64,000 bases of DNA, taken from contig CAWCHV010000007.1 of assembly GCA_963795435.1 (NCBI GenBank), forward strand, positions 1,178,001 through 1,242,000. Direction: 5' to 3'. Positions 34,469-44,147 of this stretch are shown piece after piece. The position numbers and the translations under genes were made by a program. Below the pieces are notes generated by a model. The model ran no database searches. It worked only from the letters and a program-made list of their open reading frames with translations, and had not been told where the DNA came from. Source of the stretch: JAFKFI01 sp963795435 (GTDB taxonomy: Bacteria > Pseudomonadota > Alphaproteobacteria > Acetobacterales > Acetobacteraceae). Each line of letters opens with the position of its first letter. Within the stretch, counting starts at the first letter, position 1.

Positions 34469-36637
34469 ATGTCCGTCACCACCGCGAACCGGGGGGTCGC
34501 CTACGAGCGGCAGGGCGGCCTCTCGTTCGGCCGCATGATACGGCGGTTCTCGCCGCGGCTGTTTCTCTCGGAACTGCTGGCCAAGACGTGGATGGAGCCG
34601 GCCATCCCCTTCATGGTGATGGTCGGCCTCATCGCCTATTTCTGCGCGACGGTGCCGAACTACGCCACGCTGAACAATACGCAGGAATTGCTGCGCCTGT
34701 TCGGCGAGTCGGGCTTCGTGGCGCTGGCGATGGCCGTCACCGTCATTTCCGGCGGAATCGACCTCAGCGTCGGTTCGATCTTCGCGGTGAGCAATTTCGC
34801 GGCGCTCGCTCTGTTCAAGATCTTCGAACTGCCCATGCCGCTCGTCATTCTCGGCACGCTCGCTGTCGGCGCGGCCGCCGGAGCGGCGAACGGGGTGTTG
34901 ATCGGCTATTTCAAGGCGCGGCCGTTCCTCACCACGCTGGTGACGCTGATCGTGCTGCGGGCGGCGTTCAACATCCTGAGCCAGGACTACTCGACTGCGT
35001 TCGCCACCTCCTCGGCCGAGAGCAGCGCTTGGGAGTGGCTCGGCGGCGGCGGGGTTTTCGGCGTTCCCGCCAACGCCGCCGCACTGCTCGTCGTGCTGGT
35101 GCTCGGCCATCTTTTTCTGAGCCGTTCGCGGCCGGGATGGCACATCACCGCCATCGGCTCGAGCCGGAAGGCGGCGCGGCACGCCGGCATCCGCGTCGAG
35201 TTCATGCTGTTCGCGACCTACGTCCTTTCGGGCGCGCTGAGCGCCGCGGGCGGCCTGTTTTACGCGGCGCGGCAGGAGAGCGCGGACTCCGCGACCGGCC
35301 AGGGCTGGGAGGTGCAGGCGCTCACCGCCGTCGTGCTCGGCGGCGTGTCGCTCTCCGGCGGCAAGGGAACGGTGTGGCGCGCGACCATCGGCGCGGTGAT
35401 CGTATTCCTGCTCATCAACGGCTTCGTCCGCGTCGGCGTCGAGGGCAATCTCGCCTCCGCGGTGCTCGGGCTGGTGTTGTTGTTCGCGGTCGGCATCGAC
35501 GTGAAATGGTCCAAGAACCGCGGCAAGGCGATCCAGAAGATCTATCTCAATCCAACCTATGTCGGCTATGCGCCGGCGCCGTCGCTCGCGCCGGGCAGCG
35601 GCTCGCCATACGCCGAGAACGACCGGCTGCTCGGCGCCGAGGCGATCGGGCTCGGGCTCGTGGAGGGACCGGAGGACGTCATCCTCGACCGCCAGGACAG
35701 GCTCTATTGCGGCACGCGCGAGGGTTGGATCCACCGCTTCTCCGGCGCCAATTTCGAGCGCCACGAAATCTTCGCCCGCATCGGCGGCCGCCCCCTCGGC
35801 ATGGCGTTCGACGCCGAGGAAAACCTTGTGGTCTGCGTCGGCGGCATGGGCGTCTACGGCGTCAGCCCGGACGCGAAGGTCTACAAGATCACCGACGAGA
35901 CCAACCGCACCTGGTACAAGCTGAACGACAATTCCCGCCTGCGCCTCGCCGACGACCTCGACATCGCCGCCGACGGCAAGATCTACTTCAGCGAGGCGAC
36001 GATCCGCTACGAGATGCACAGCTGGGACCTCGACGGCATCGAAGGGCGCGGCAACGGCCGGATGATCTGCCACGATCCCGCGACGCGCACCACGCGCACG
36101 ATCATCAAGGACATGGAGTTCCCGAACGGCGTGTGCCTCGCCCATGACGGCAACTCGATCCTTTTCGCGAGTTCCTGGCTGTGCAAGATCTTCCGCTACT
36201 GGATCGCCGGGCCGAAGGCGGGACGGCTCGAAACCTTCGCCGACAACCTGCCGGGCAACCCCGATAACATCAATCGCGCCTCCGACGGCGGCTATTGGTT
36301 GGCGATGGTCGGCATCCGCGTGCCGGCGTACGATCTGGCGATGCGCAAACCGGGATTCCGGCTGCGCATGGTCAAGCAGATCCCGCGCGACGAATGGCTG
36401 TTCCCCGGCATCAATAACGGTTGCATCGTGAAGTTCAACGAGCAAGGCGAACCCGTGGAGTCGTTGTGGGATCCGGGAGGCAAGTCGCACGCCACGCTCA
36501 CCTCCATGCGCGAGCACAAGGGCTATCTCTATCTCGGCGGGCTCGAGAACAACCGCATCGGGCGCATCAGGCTCGAAGGCGCGGACCCGGACTGGACCGG
36601 GTGGGACAGCTATTGGGGCCACGAGCGGCGGCACTGA
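34469..36637 (+). CDS. fusion of RbsC-type permease with SMP-30/strictosidine-synthase-like beta-propeller
   Basis: 722 aa. Residues about 45-345 are a full permease (VTVISGGIDLSVGSIFAVSN near 89; VVLGGVSLSGGKGTVWRATI near 287). After a short linker (NRGKAIQKIYLNPTYVGYAP) the second half, about 370-722, is a beta-propeller of the Str_synth/SMP-30 superfamily: LVEGPEDVILD, LADDLDIAADGKIYFSEA, MEFPNGVCLAHDG, and FADNLPGNPDNINRASDGGY. The frame is open throughout with no start at the junction. The propeller may hydrolyse or hold the imported ligand (inference). Importer 1 thus has two permeases, one carrying an enzyme-like domain. Confidence 0.88.
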   Translation: MSVTTANRGVAYERQGGLSFGRMIRRFSPRLFLSELLAKTWMEPAIPFMVMVGLIAYFCATVPNYATLNNTQELLRLFGESGFVALAMAVTVISGGIDLSVGSIFAVSNFAALALFKIFELPMPLVILGTLAVGAAAGAANGVLIGYFKARPFLTTLVTLIVLRAAFNILSQDYSTAFATSSAESSAWEWLGGGGVFGVPANAAALLVVLVLGHLFLSRSRPGWHITAIGSSRKAARHAGIRVEFMLFATYVLSGALSAAGGLFYAARQESADSATGQGWEVQALTAVVLGGVSLSGGKGTVWRATIGAVIVFLLINGFVRVGVEGNLASAVLGLVLLFAVGIDVKWSKNRGKAIQKIYLNPTYVGYAPAPSLAPGSGSPYAENDRLLGAEAIGLGLVEGPEDVILDRQDRLYCGTREGWIHRFSGANFERHEIFARIGGRPLGMAFDAEENLVVCVGGMGVYGVSPDAKVYKITDETNRTWYKLNDNSRLRLADDLDIAADGKIYFSEATIRYEMHSWDLDGIEGRGNGRMICHDPATRTTRTIIKDMEFPNGVCLAHDGNSILFASSWLCKIFRYWIAGPKAGRLETFADNLPGNPDNINRASDGGYWLAMVGIRVPAYDLAMRKPGFRLRMVKQIPRDEWLFPGINNGCIVKFNEQGEPVESLWDPGGKSHATLTSMREHKGYLYLGGLENNRIGRIRLEGADPDWTGWDSYWGHERRH

Positions 36638-36647
36638 GGGCAGCACG

Positions 36648-37766
36648 ATGGCGTCGCTGAAACACATGCTGCGCGATTTCGAGCAGATCGTCTTTCGCAA
36701 CCGCGACCAGCACGCGATCCCGTCGATGGATGGCGCGCTCAGTCCCAACGACCTGCTTGACGCCTGCGCGCCCATCGGCGACGAACTGCGGGGCGCCGAC
36801 GCCGCGACGGTCGGGCCCGACGGGGCGCTGTACGTGACCTGCGAGGCGGGCGTGATGCGGCTCGACGGCGCCGGCTTCGCGCGCCGCGCGCTGTTCGCCG
36901 GGCTGCCGGGCGCCGGCGGCGGATTGGCGTTTCATCCGGACGGACGGCTGCTGGTCTGCGTCGCCGGGCAGGGGCTCTTGGCCATCGGGCCGCGGGGAGG
37001 CGAGGCGTGGCTGCGCGAGGCCGGGGGCGTCGCCCTGCGGTGCCTCACCGATGTCGCCGCGACGGCGGACGGCACCATCTTTCTCGCGCATGGCAGCGAC
37101 CGGCGCACGTCCGGCGAGTGGCTGCGCGACCTCATGGAGAAGAATGCGACGGGCCGGCTGCTCGCCTGCGACGCCGGGCTCGGCGGCGCGCGCGTCCTGC
37201 TCTCCGGCCGGCACTATCCGCATGGGCTGGCCGTCGCCGGCGGCCATCGGGATTTGTGGTTCACCGAGAGCTGGAACCATCGCTTGAGCCGCGCGGCGAT
37301 CGGCGGCGCCGGCATGGCGACGCCGGAGATCGTCATGGGCAATCTCCCCGGCTATCCGGCCCGGCTGAGCCCGACCGCGGACGGCGGATTCTGGATCAGC
37401 CTGTTCGGCCTGCGGACGCAGCTCATCGAGTTCGTGCTGCGCGAGGACGACTATCGGCGGGAGATGATGCGCGACATCGATCCGGCGCTGTGGATCGGGC
37501 CGGCGCTCGCGTCCACCGGGCACTATCTGGAGCCTTTGCAGGGCGGCGGCATCAAGAAGCTCGGCATCCAGAAGCCCTGGGCGCCGCCGCGCTCGTACGG
37601 GCTCGTGATGCGGGTCGACGCGACGGGCCGCGCGCTGGAAAGCCTGCACAGCCGGGTCGGCGGCCGCTTTCACGGCGTCACGTCGGCGCTCGAGACCGAG
37701 CAGGGGCTGGTCATCGTCTCGAAGGGCCATCACCGGCTGCTGCTGCGCGCGCACGGGAGGTCGTGA
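36648..37766 (+). CDS. SMP-30/strictosidine-synthase-like beta-propeller protein
   Basis: 372 aa, same superfamily as the domain fused to the upstream permease but free-standing. Propeller blades are visible as ADAATVGPDGALYVTCEAG, GGGLAFHPDGRLLVCVAG, DVAATADGTIFLAHGS, GHRDLWFTESWNHRLSRA and MGNLPGYPARLSPTADGGFW. No signal peptide, so cytoplasmic. Lies between fused permease and ATPase; its stop overlaps the ATPase start by 1 nt. Confidence 0.83.
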   Translation: MASLKHMLRDFEQIVFRNRDQHAIPSMDGALSPNDLLDACAPIGDELRGADAATVGPDGALYVTCEAGVMRLDGAGFARRALFAGLPGAGGGLAFHPDGRLLVCVAGQGLLAIGPRGGEAWLREAGGVALRCLTDVAATADGTIFLAHGSDRRTSGEWLRDLMEKNATGRLLACDAGLGGARVLLSGRHYPHGLAVAGGHRDLWFTESWNHRLSRAAIGGAGMATPEIVMGNLPGYPARLSPTADGGFWISLFGLRTQLIEFVLREDDYRREMMRDIDPALWIGPALASTGHYLEPLQGGGIKKLGIQKPWAPPRSYGLVMRVDATGRALESLHSRVGGRFHGVTSALETEQGLVIVSKGHHRLLLRAHGRS

Positions 37767-39283
37767 TGAGCGACGCGCCGCTCCTGCGCGTGGTGGCGGG
37801 CAGCAAGATCTACGGCGGCGTCCACGCCATCGAGGACGTCGATTTCGAGCTGCTCGCCGGCGAGGTGCATTCGCTGGTGGGTGAGAACGGCGCCGGCAAA
37901 TCGACGCTGTGCAAGGCGATCGCCGGCGCGATCCCGCTGACCAGCGGAGAGATCGTGCTGGACGGCAAGACAGTCCGCTTCGAGCGGCCGCGCGACGCAC
38001 TCGATGCCGGCATCGCGATGGTCTACCAGGAGACCAGCCTGGTGCCGACGATGACGGTCGCGCAAAACATCGAGCTCGGCAACGAACGGCTGCTCACCCG
38101 CTTCCGCTCGCTGAACATCCAGGCGCAGCAGCTTTTGCAGTCGCTCAACTTTCACGTCGAGCCCAACGTGCAGGTCACCACGCTCGGCACGGCGAAGCGG
38201 CAGATGGTCGAGATCGCGCGCGCCGTCTACCACGAGGCCCGCGTCATCATCTTCGACGAGCCCACCGCGAGCCTCACGCCGGAGGAGATCCTGCATTTCT
38301 TCCACCTGATCGGCGATCTGCGCGCACGCGGCGTCGGCATCATCTACATCTCGCACGCGCTCGAGGAGGCGCTGCAGATCTCCGACCGGATCACCGTGCT
38401 GAGGGACGGCAAGCTGGTGGTCACCGCCCCGGCCGCCAAGCTCTCGCGCGAGGCGCTGGTCCGTCACATGGTCGGGCGCGACATATCGCAGACCCATTAC
38501 GCGCGCGAGAGGCGGGAGGCGGAGCGGCGGGACGGCAGGCGCGCGGCGCTCGACAAGGTGCTCGCGGTCGAAAACGTCACGATGGGCTCGATGGTCAAGA
38601 ACATGTCGTTCTCGGTCTATGCCGGCGAGGTGGTCGGCATCTCGGGCCTGATCGGCTCGGGGCGAACCGAGATCGCGAAGGTCATCGCGGGCGCGCTCAA
38701 GCGCAACCTCATCAATGGCGGGATGATCTACCTGCGCGGCAAGCCGATTCGCTATCGCACGCCCAAGCAGGGCGTGGACGACGGCATCGTCTATCTCACC
38801 GAGGACCGCAAGCTGAACGGCTACTTCGAGACGATGACGGTGGACGACAACATCTATACCGGCCGCCTGGCCACCAAGGCAGGCTGGCGCCTGCTGCTGT
38901 CGCGTGCGGCGCGCGAACAGCTCGCCGCGCGCTGGATCGAGCGGCTGCGGATCACCACGCTCGACCGCCGCGCCCGCATCGTCGAGCTGTCCGGCGGCAA
39001 CCAGCAGAAGGTGGTGGTCGCCAAGTCGCTGGCGCAGGATCCGGCCCTGGTGATCTTCGACGAGCCCACGCGCGGGGTCGATGTCGGCGCGATCCCCGAG
39101 ATCCACGGCGCGATCCGGCGGCTCGCCGATGAGGGCAAGGCCGTCGTCGTCATCTCGTCCTACCTGCCCGAGGTGATGAGCATTTCGGACCGCATCCTCG
39201 TCGCGCGCCTCGGCCGCATCGTGGCGGAGTTCGACGCCGCCGAGGCGACCCAGGAGACGATCATGTACGCGGCGATCCACTAG
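37766..39283 (+). CDS. sugar ABC transporter ATP-binding protein, importer 1
   Basis: 505 aa with two fused nucleotide-binding domains (RbsA/MglA type). NBD1 has Walker A VGENGAGKST (about residue 36), a degenerate signature LGTAKRQMVEIARA and Walker B VIIFDEPTAS. NBD2 has the usual degenerate Walker A GLIGSGRTE, an intact signature LSGGNQQKVVVAKSL and LVIFDEPTRGVDVG. Drives the two permeases of importer 1. Confidence 0.93.
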   Translation: MSDAPLLRVVAGSKIYGGVHAIEDVDFELLAGEVHSLVGENGAGKSTLCKAIAGAIPLTSGEIVLDGKTVRFERPRDALDAGIAMVYQETSLVPTMTVAQNIELGNERLLTRFRSLNIQAQQLLQSLNFHVEPNVQVTTLGTAKRQMVEIARAVYHEARVIIFDEPTASLTPEEILHFFHLIGDLRARGVGIIYISHALEEALQISDRITVLRDGKLVVTAPAAKLSREALVRHMVGRDISQTHYARERREAERRDGRRAALDKVLAVENVTMGSMVKNMSFSVYAGEVVGISGLIGSGRTEIAKVIAGALKRNLINGGMIYLRGKPIRYRTPKQGVDDGIVYLTEDRKLNGYFETMTVDDNIYTGRLATKAGWRLLLSRAAREQLAARWIERLRITTLDRRARIVELSGGNQQKVVVAKSLAQDPALVIFDEPTRGVDVGAIPEIHGAIRRLADEGKAVVVISSYLPEVMSISDRILVARLGRIVAEFDAAEATQETIMYAAIH

Positions 39284-39307
39284 CAACGGACCCAGGGGAA
39301 ACAGATC

Positions 39308-40493
39308 ATGCTGAACCGTCCACGATCCCGAGCCGCCTGCCTGGCGACGGTCGCCGCGATGCTCGGCGCGGCGCTCTGCGTGATCCTGCCCGGTCACGCG
39401 GCGACGCGATCCGAGCCATTTCCCCCGTGGCCCGAACCGCAGATCGACGCCCACATATCGGTCGAGCAGGCCAAGGCGATCGTGGCCGAGCGGACGCGGC
39501 CGCAGACCGAATGGAAGGGCCCGACCAGCGGCCCGCGCGCCGGCACGCAGCCGGTCACCATCGCCTGGGTCTCCGGCGACAAGTTGGTACTCGACCTATA
39601 TCGGCTGGGGCAACGGCGTGCGCGAGGCGGCGAAGGCGCTCGGATGGAACGTCGCCACGTTCAATGGCCAGGGCACCGTCAGCGGACAGCTCGCGGCGAT
39701 GCAGCAGGCGCTGGCGGCGAATCCCGTGGCCATCATCACGCCTGCCGACGCCAGCGCATTGCAGAAGCCGATCAAGGAGGCCGTCACGCGCGGCATTCCG
39801 GTGATCGGTATCCATGCCACGGCCTTCCCCGGCCCCCATCCGGAACTCGGCCTCTATCAGAACATCGCCTCGAGCGCGGCCGAGATCGGCCAGTCCCAGG
39901 CCGCCTATGTGATCGCGATGTCGAACGGCACCGCGCGCGACATCCACATGGTCGACAACAGCTTCGCCATCGCCCGCTTCAAGGCGCGCGCCGCCACCGA
40001 GCCGATCAAGAACTGCACCGGCTGCAAGCTGCTGGAGATCACCAACGTGCCGATCGGCGAGCTGACGACGCGCGTCGTACCGACGGTTTCCGGCCTCCTC
40101 GCGCGCTTTGGCGACGACTGGTGGATGACGACGTGCTGCGACGACTACTACCCGTACGTCGCCTCCGCGCTGCACGCCGCCGGCGTCCCCGCCAGCAACG
40201 TGCATCTGGTGGGCGCCGACGCCCCGCCCGCGACCTATGATCTGATTCGCAAGGGCAACTACGAGGTCGCGAGCGTGCCCGAGCCGAGCTCGCTGTTCGG
40301 ATACGAGGCCATTGACGCCGTGGTGCGCGCGATGGCCGGCGAGCCGCCGGCCAAGTTCGTGCAGCCCACCTACATCATTACCAAGGGCAACGTGGACGCG
40401 GAGGGCGGCAAGAACCACGAGTTCGTTCCCAGCAACGACTTCGCCTGCCACTACCTCAATATCTGGAAGGGAACGAACAACACCTGTCGATGA
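39308..40493 (+). pseudogene. sugar ABC substrate-binding protein, importer 2, with +1 frameshift
   Basis: Encodes a binding protein of about 394 aa once one base is removed. The first part has a signal peptide (CLATVAAMLGAALCVILPGHA) and runs to TIAWVSGDK. At 39584-39585 an extra T breaks the frame; without it the text reads SGDKWYSTYIGWGNGVREAA and continues to the end: ANPVAIITPADASALQKPI, GDDWWMTTCCDDYYPYVA, HYLNIWKGTNNTC. ORFs on both sides are intact, so it is a single lesion: recent decay or a read error. Confidence 0.85.
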
Positions 40494-40527
40494 TCACGCC
40501 GTCTGGGCGAACGCTGGAGACGGGACG

Positions 40528-42070
40528 ATGACGGCGGCGGCGCGGCAGCCGGTGTTGGAGACTCGCGGTCTCACCAAGCGCTTCTCCGGCACGCTGGCGC
40601 TCGATCGTGTCGACCTTTCGGTCGGCGCCGGCGAGATCCATGCCCTGGTGGGAGAAAACGGCGCCGGGAAATCCACGCTCATCAAGATTTCTCGCCGGCG
40701 TGTACCAGGCCGATGCCGGCGAGATCCATCTCCTCGGCCGACCGGTGCAGCCGTACGGCGCCCATCTGCCGCTTTCCTTCGTGCACCAGGATCTCGGACT
40801 GGTGGACGAACTCAGCGTGGGCGAGAACGTGGCGCTGGTGGCCGGCTTCCCGCGGCGCGGCGGCCTGATCGACTGGCCGCTGGTATGGCGGCGCGCACGC
40901 GAGATCTACGCGACGATGGGCGTCGTGCCGCCCGATCCCCGCTCGCCGGTCGGCGCGCTCTCCGCCGCCGGCAAGGCCGTGCTCGGCATCGTGCGGGCGC
41001 TGTCGCGGCAAGCGCGCGTGGTGGTGCTCGACGAACCCACCGCCGCCCTGCCGGAGCCCGATGCCGCCCATCTGTTCGAAATCCTGCGTCGGCTGCGCAA
41101 CTCCGGCTGCAGCGTGATCTATGTCTCGCATCGGCTGGGTGAGCTGTTCGGTCTGGCCGATCGCGTCACCGTCCTGCGGGACGGACGGCGCGTGCGCGAC
41201 GTCGCGATCGGCGATCTTACCCCGGATGAGCTGGTGCAGGACATGCTGGGGCGCCCGATCGAGCCGCTGCACGCCTCGCACCCGCCAGGAGACCGCTCGC
41301 GGCCGGTGCTGGAGGTGGCGGGATTGTGCGGCGAGCAGAGCGGGCCACTGAGCCTCCAGATCGCGAGCGGCGAAATCGTCGGGCTGGTCGGGTTGCGCGG
41401 CGCGGGGCACGAGACGGTCGGGCGCATGATCCTGGGCGCGGCATCGCCGCTCGCCGGGCAAATACGTCTCGACGGCGTGACGCTGCCGGCTGGAGAGGGC
41501 GTATCGGAACGGATCGCCCGCGGCATCGCCCTGCTGCCTGGTGATCGGGGGCGCGAGAGCGCGCTGTCCGGCATGTCGGTTCAGGAGAACCTGCTGCCCA
41601 ACCCGCGGATCGTCCGCCGCGCTCCCTGGCGTCCGACGTCCCCCGGATGGGAGCGCCGCCGCGCCTCGTCCGCACTCGAGCGCCTCGACGTGCGCCCCCG
41701 CGACCCCGGAGCGTTGATCGACTGGCTGAGCGGTGGCAACCAGCAGAAGGTCTTCGTCGGCCGCTGGCTCGAGTCGAAGGCACGCCTGTTCGTGTTGGAG
41801 GAGCCGACGGCCGGCGTCGATGTCGGAGCAAAATTCGCCATCCACGGCCTGCTGGGCGACGCTGCAAGGGACGGCGCGGCAATCCTGATCGTCTCCTCGG
41901 ATTTCGAGGAGGTGGCGACGTTGTGCGATCGCGCGCTGATCATCGGCCGCGGCACGATCGTGGACGAGCTTCGGGGCGAGGCCCTCACCGTGGACAACCT
42001 GGTCGCGAGCGCCTCGCTCGGCGCGCCGCGCCGGGCGACGACGGCCAACAGCCCCCGGAGCGCGCAATGA
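40528..42070 (+). pseudogene. sugar ABC ATP-binding protein, importer 2, with +1 frameshift
   Basis: About 513 aa if corrected. The first 54 codons give LETRGLTKRFSGTLALDRVD and Walker A VGENGAGKST. In ATCAAGATTTCTC (around 40688-40690) one extra T shifts the frame; removing it yields STLIKILAGVYQADAGEI and an open frame to the end. NBD1 Walker B is VVVLDEPTAALPEPD; NBD2 has signature WLSGGNQQKVFVGRWL and LFVLEEPTAGVDVG. As written, the product stops soon after Walker A, so importer 2 would lack an ATPase. Confidence 0.87.
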
Positions 42071-43191
42071 GCGAGCAGCCGTCCTCGGCCGACCCGGCCG
42101 CCGAGGGGCTGCGCCGGGCGCGCGTCGGACGGGGACCCTCTTCCTCCGTGCGCGGGCGCCTGTCCGACCTTATGACCGTGTACGGGCTTGCCGTCGTGTT
42201 CGTGCTGGTCATGCTGGTGTTCGGCCTGATGCGGCCGGCCAGCTTCTTCAGCTCGATGAATGTCAACGCCGTGCTCGTCGGCCAGTCGGTCACGGCCATG
42301 CTGGCCTTGGCCGAGATGGTGCCGCTGGCGACCAAGCAGTTCGACCTTTCGGTCGGCTTTCATCTCGGCATGGCGCAAGTCCTGATCATTGGCTTGCAGG
42401 TGCAGGAAGGATTGTCCTGGCCGCTCGCGGGCGTGATCGTGCTCGCCATCGCACTGCTGGTCGGCCTGGTGAACGGCTTGCTGGTGACGCGGTTCGGCAT
42501 CAACTCCTTCATCGCCACGATGGGCGTCGGCACGCTGCTCTACGGCATCTCCAACTGGTACAGCGGCGGCGCGCAGATCACCGGCTCGAATCTCCCCGAC
42601 AGCTTCGTCAACCTCACCGAGATTGTCTGGCGCGTTCCGCTGCCCGCGCTGTACGTCGGGATCGCGGCTCTCGCGCTGTGGATCGTCACCGAGCGGCTGC
42701 CCGTAGGGCGCAGCCTCTATGTGATCGGAGCGAACCCGCGCGCCGCCGCCCTGCTGGGCATTCCGACTGCCCGCTACATCACCGGCGCTTTCGTGACAGC
42801 CGGATTTCTGAGCGGCATCGCCGGCATCATGCTGGGCAGCATCCTGGAGACCGGCACACCATCGGTCGGCCCGGAGTACCTGCTGCCGGCCTTCGCCTCG
42901 ACGCTGCTCGGAGCGACATCGATCCACCCTGGGCGCGTGAACGTCGTGGGAACGCTGCTCGCGGTGCTGATCCTTGCCTTCTCGTTTTCCGGCGTGCAGC
43001 AATTGGGGGCGCCGTTTTACGTGCAGTATTTCTTCAACGGCGGCATCCTGATCGTCGCGGTCGGGCTCTCGGTCTACGCCGCCGCGCGGCGTCGGGCGGT
43101 GGCCACCGCCGCCGGGGCGGACAGCGCGCCGCGCCGGACAAGTGAACCTCCAGCGGAACAGGGCGAACCCGGCGATGGACGAACCGTTTGA
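42067..43191 (+). CDS. sugar ABC transporter permease, importer 2
   Basis: 374 aa RbsC-family permease. Signature LALAEMVPLATKQFDLSVGF near residue 80; other family stretches are GVGTLLYGISNWYSGGAQ and LLPAFASTLLGATSIHPGRV. It overlaps the ATPase gene by 4 nt (ATGA). The C-terminal 30 residues are hydrophilic and overlap the start of the following gluconolactonase gene. Confidence 0.88.
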   Translation: MSEQPSSADPAAEGLRRARVGRGPSSSVRGRLSDLMTVYGLAVVFVLVMLVFGLMRPASFFSSMNVNAVLVGQSVTAMLALAEMVPLATKQFDLSVGFHLGMAQVLIIGLQVQEGLSWPLAGVIVLAIALLVGLVNGLLVTRFGINSFIATMGVGTLLYGISNWYSGGAQITGSNLPDSFVNLTEIVWRVPLPALYVGIAALALWIVTERLPVGRSLYVIGANPRAAALLGIPTARYITGAFVTAGFLSGIAGIMLGSILETGTPSVGPEYLLPAFASTLLGATSIHPGRVNVVGTLLAVLILAFSFSGVQQLGAPFYVQYFFNGGILIVAVGLSVYAAARRRAVATAAGADSAPRRTSEPPAEQGEPGDGRTV

Positions 43192-44086
43192 GATCATCGA
43201 TGCGCGATTCCGCCAGTACACGATTCCGATTGTCTGGCTGGAGCGGCTTCACACGGGAATGCGCTGGGCGGAGGGACCGGTCTACTTCGCCGATCTGCGT
43301 TGCCTGATCTGGAGCGACATCCCCAACAACCGGATGTGGCGGCTCAACGAGGAAAGTGGGGCGGTCAGCGTCTTTCGCGCGCCCTCCAACTTCTCCAACG
43401 GCAACACCCGCGATCGCGAAGGCCGACTGGTGACGTGCGAGCACCAGACGCGACGTGTCACCCGCACCGAGCATGACGGCTCCATTACCGTCATCGCCGA
43501 CCGCTACCAAGGCAAGCGGCTCAACGCGCCGAACGATGTGGTGGCGAAATCGGACGGCACGATCTGGTTCACTGACCCGACCTACGGCATCTCCGCCGAG
43601 TATGAAGGCGGCAAGGCGGAGAGCGAGATCGGCAATTGCAACGTCTATCGCTTCGACCCGCGAGACGCTTCCCTCCGGATCGTGGCCGACGACTTCAAGC
43701 GGCCGAACGGGCTCGCCTTCTCGCCTGACGAAAGCCTCCTCTACATCGCCGATTCCGGCTTTTGGCCCAACCCGGAATGGCCGCACCACATCCGGGCCTT
43801 CTCCGTGACCGATGACGGGCGGCTGCACGGGTCGCGGGTGCTGGCCGAGATCTCGCCGGGGATCGCCGACGGCTTCCGCGTCGACATCGACGGCAATATC
43901 TGGACGAGCGCCGGCGATGGCGTGCAGTGCGTGACCGCGAGTGGCGACCTGATCGGCAAGATCCGGGTGCCCGAAAAAGTCGCGAACGTGGCGTTCGGCG
44001 CCCCAAGCCGGAACCGGCTCTATATCTGCGGGCATACCTCGCTCTATGCGATCTATGTCAACACGCGCGGCGCGGCGCGGCCATAG
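43175..44086 (+). CDS. SMP-30/gluconolactonase family protein
   Basis: 303 aa true SGL-type lactonase: EGPVYF (metal-ligand Glu, about residue 32), SNGNTRDREGRLVTCEHQTR near 73, LNAPNDVVAKSDGTIWFTDP near 115 (Asn ligand), and RPNGLAFSPDESLLYIADSG near 177 (Asn/Asp ligands). These match calcium/zinc-dependent aldonolactonases. Third propeller of the island and the one with the clearest catalytic set. The start at 43175 overlaps the permease end by 17 bp; a GTG at 43142 is less likely. Confidence 0.88.
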   Translation: MDEPFEIIDARFRQYTIPIVWLERLHTGMRWAEGPVYFADLRCLIWSDIPNNRMWRLNEESGAVSVFRAPSNFSNGNTRDREGRLVTCEHQTRRVTRTEHDGSITVIADRYQGKRLNAPNDVVAKSDGTIWFTDPTYGISAEYEGGKAESEIGNCNVYRFDPRDASLRIVADDFKRPNGLAFSPDESLLYIADSGFWPNPEWPHHIRAFSVTDDGRLHGSRVLAEISPGIADGFRVDIDGNIWTSAGDGVQCVTASGDLIGKIRVPEKVANVAFGAPSRNRLYICGHTSLYAIYVNTRGAARP

Positions 44087-44147
44087 GACGTCGTTGACAG
44101 AAGCCGGCCCCAAGCCGGATCATCCGGAGACGGCGGGGAGGAAAATC

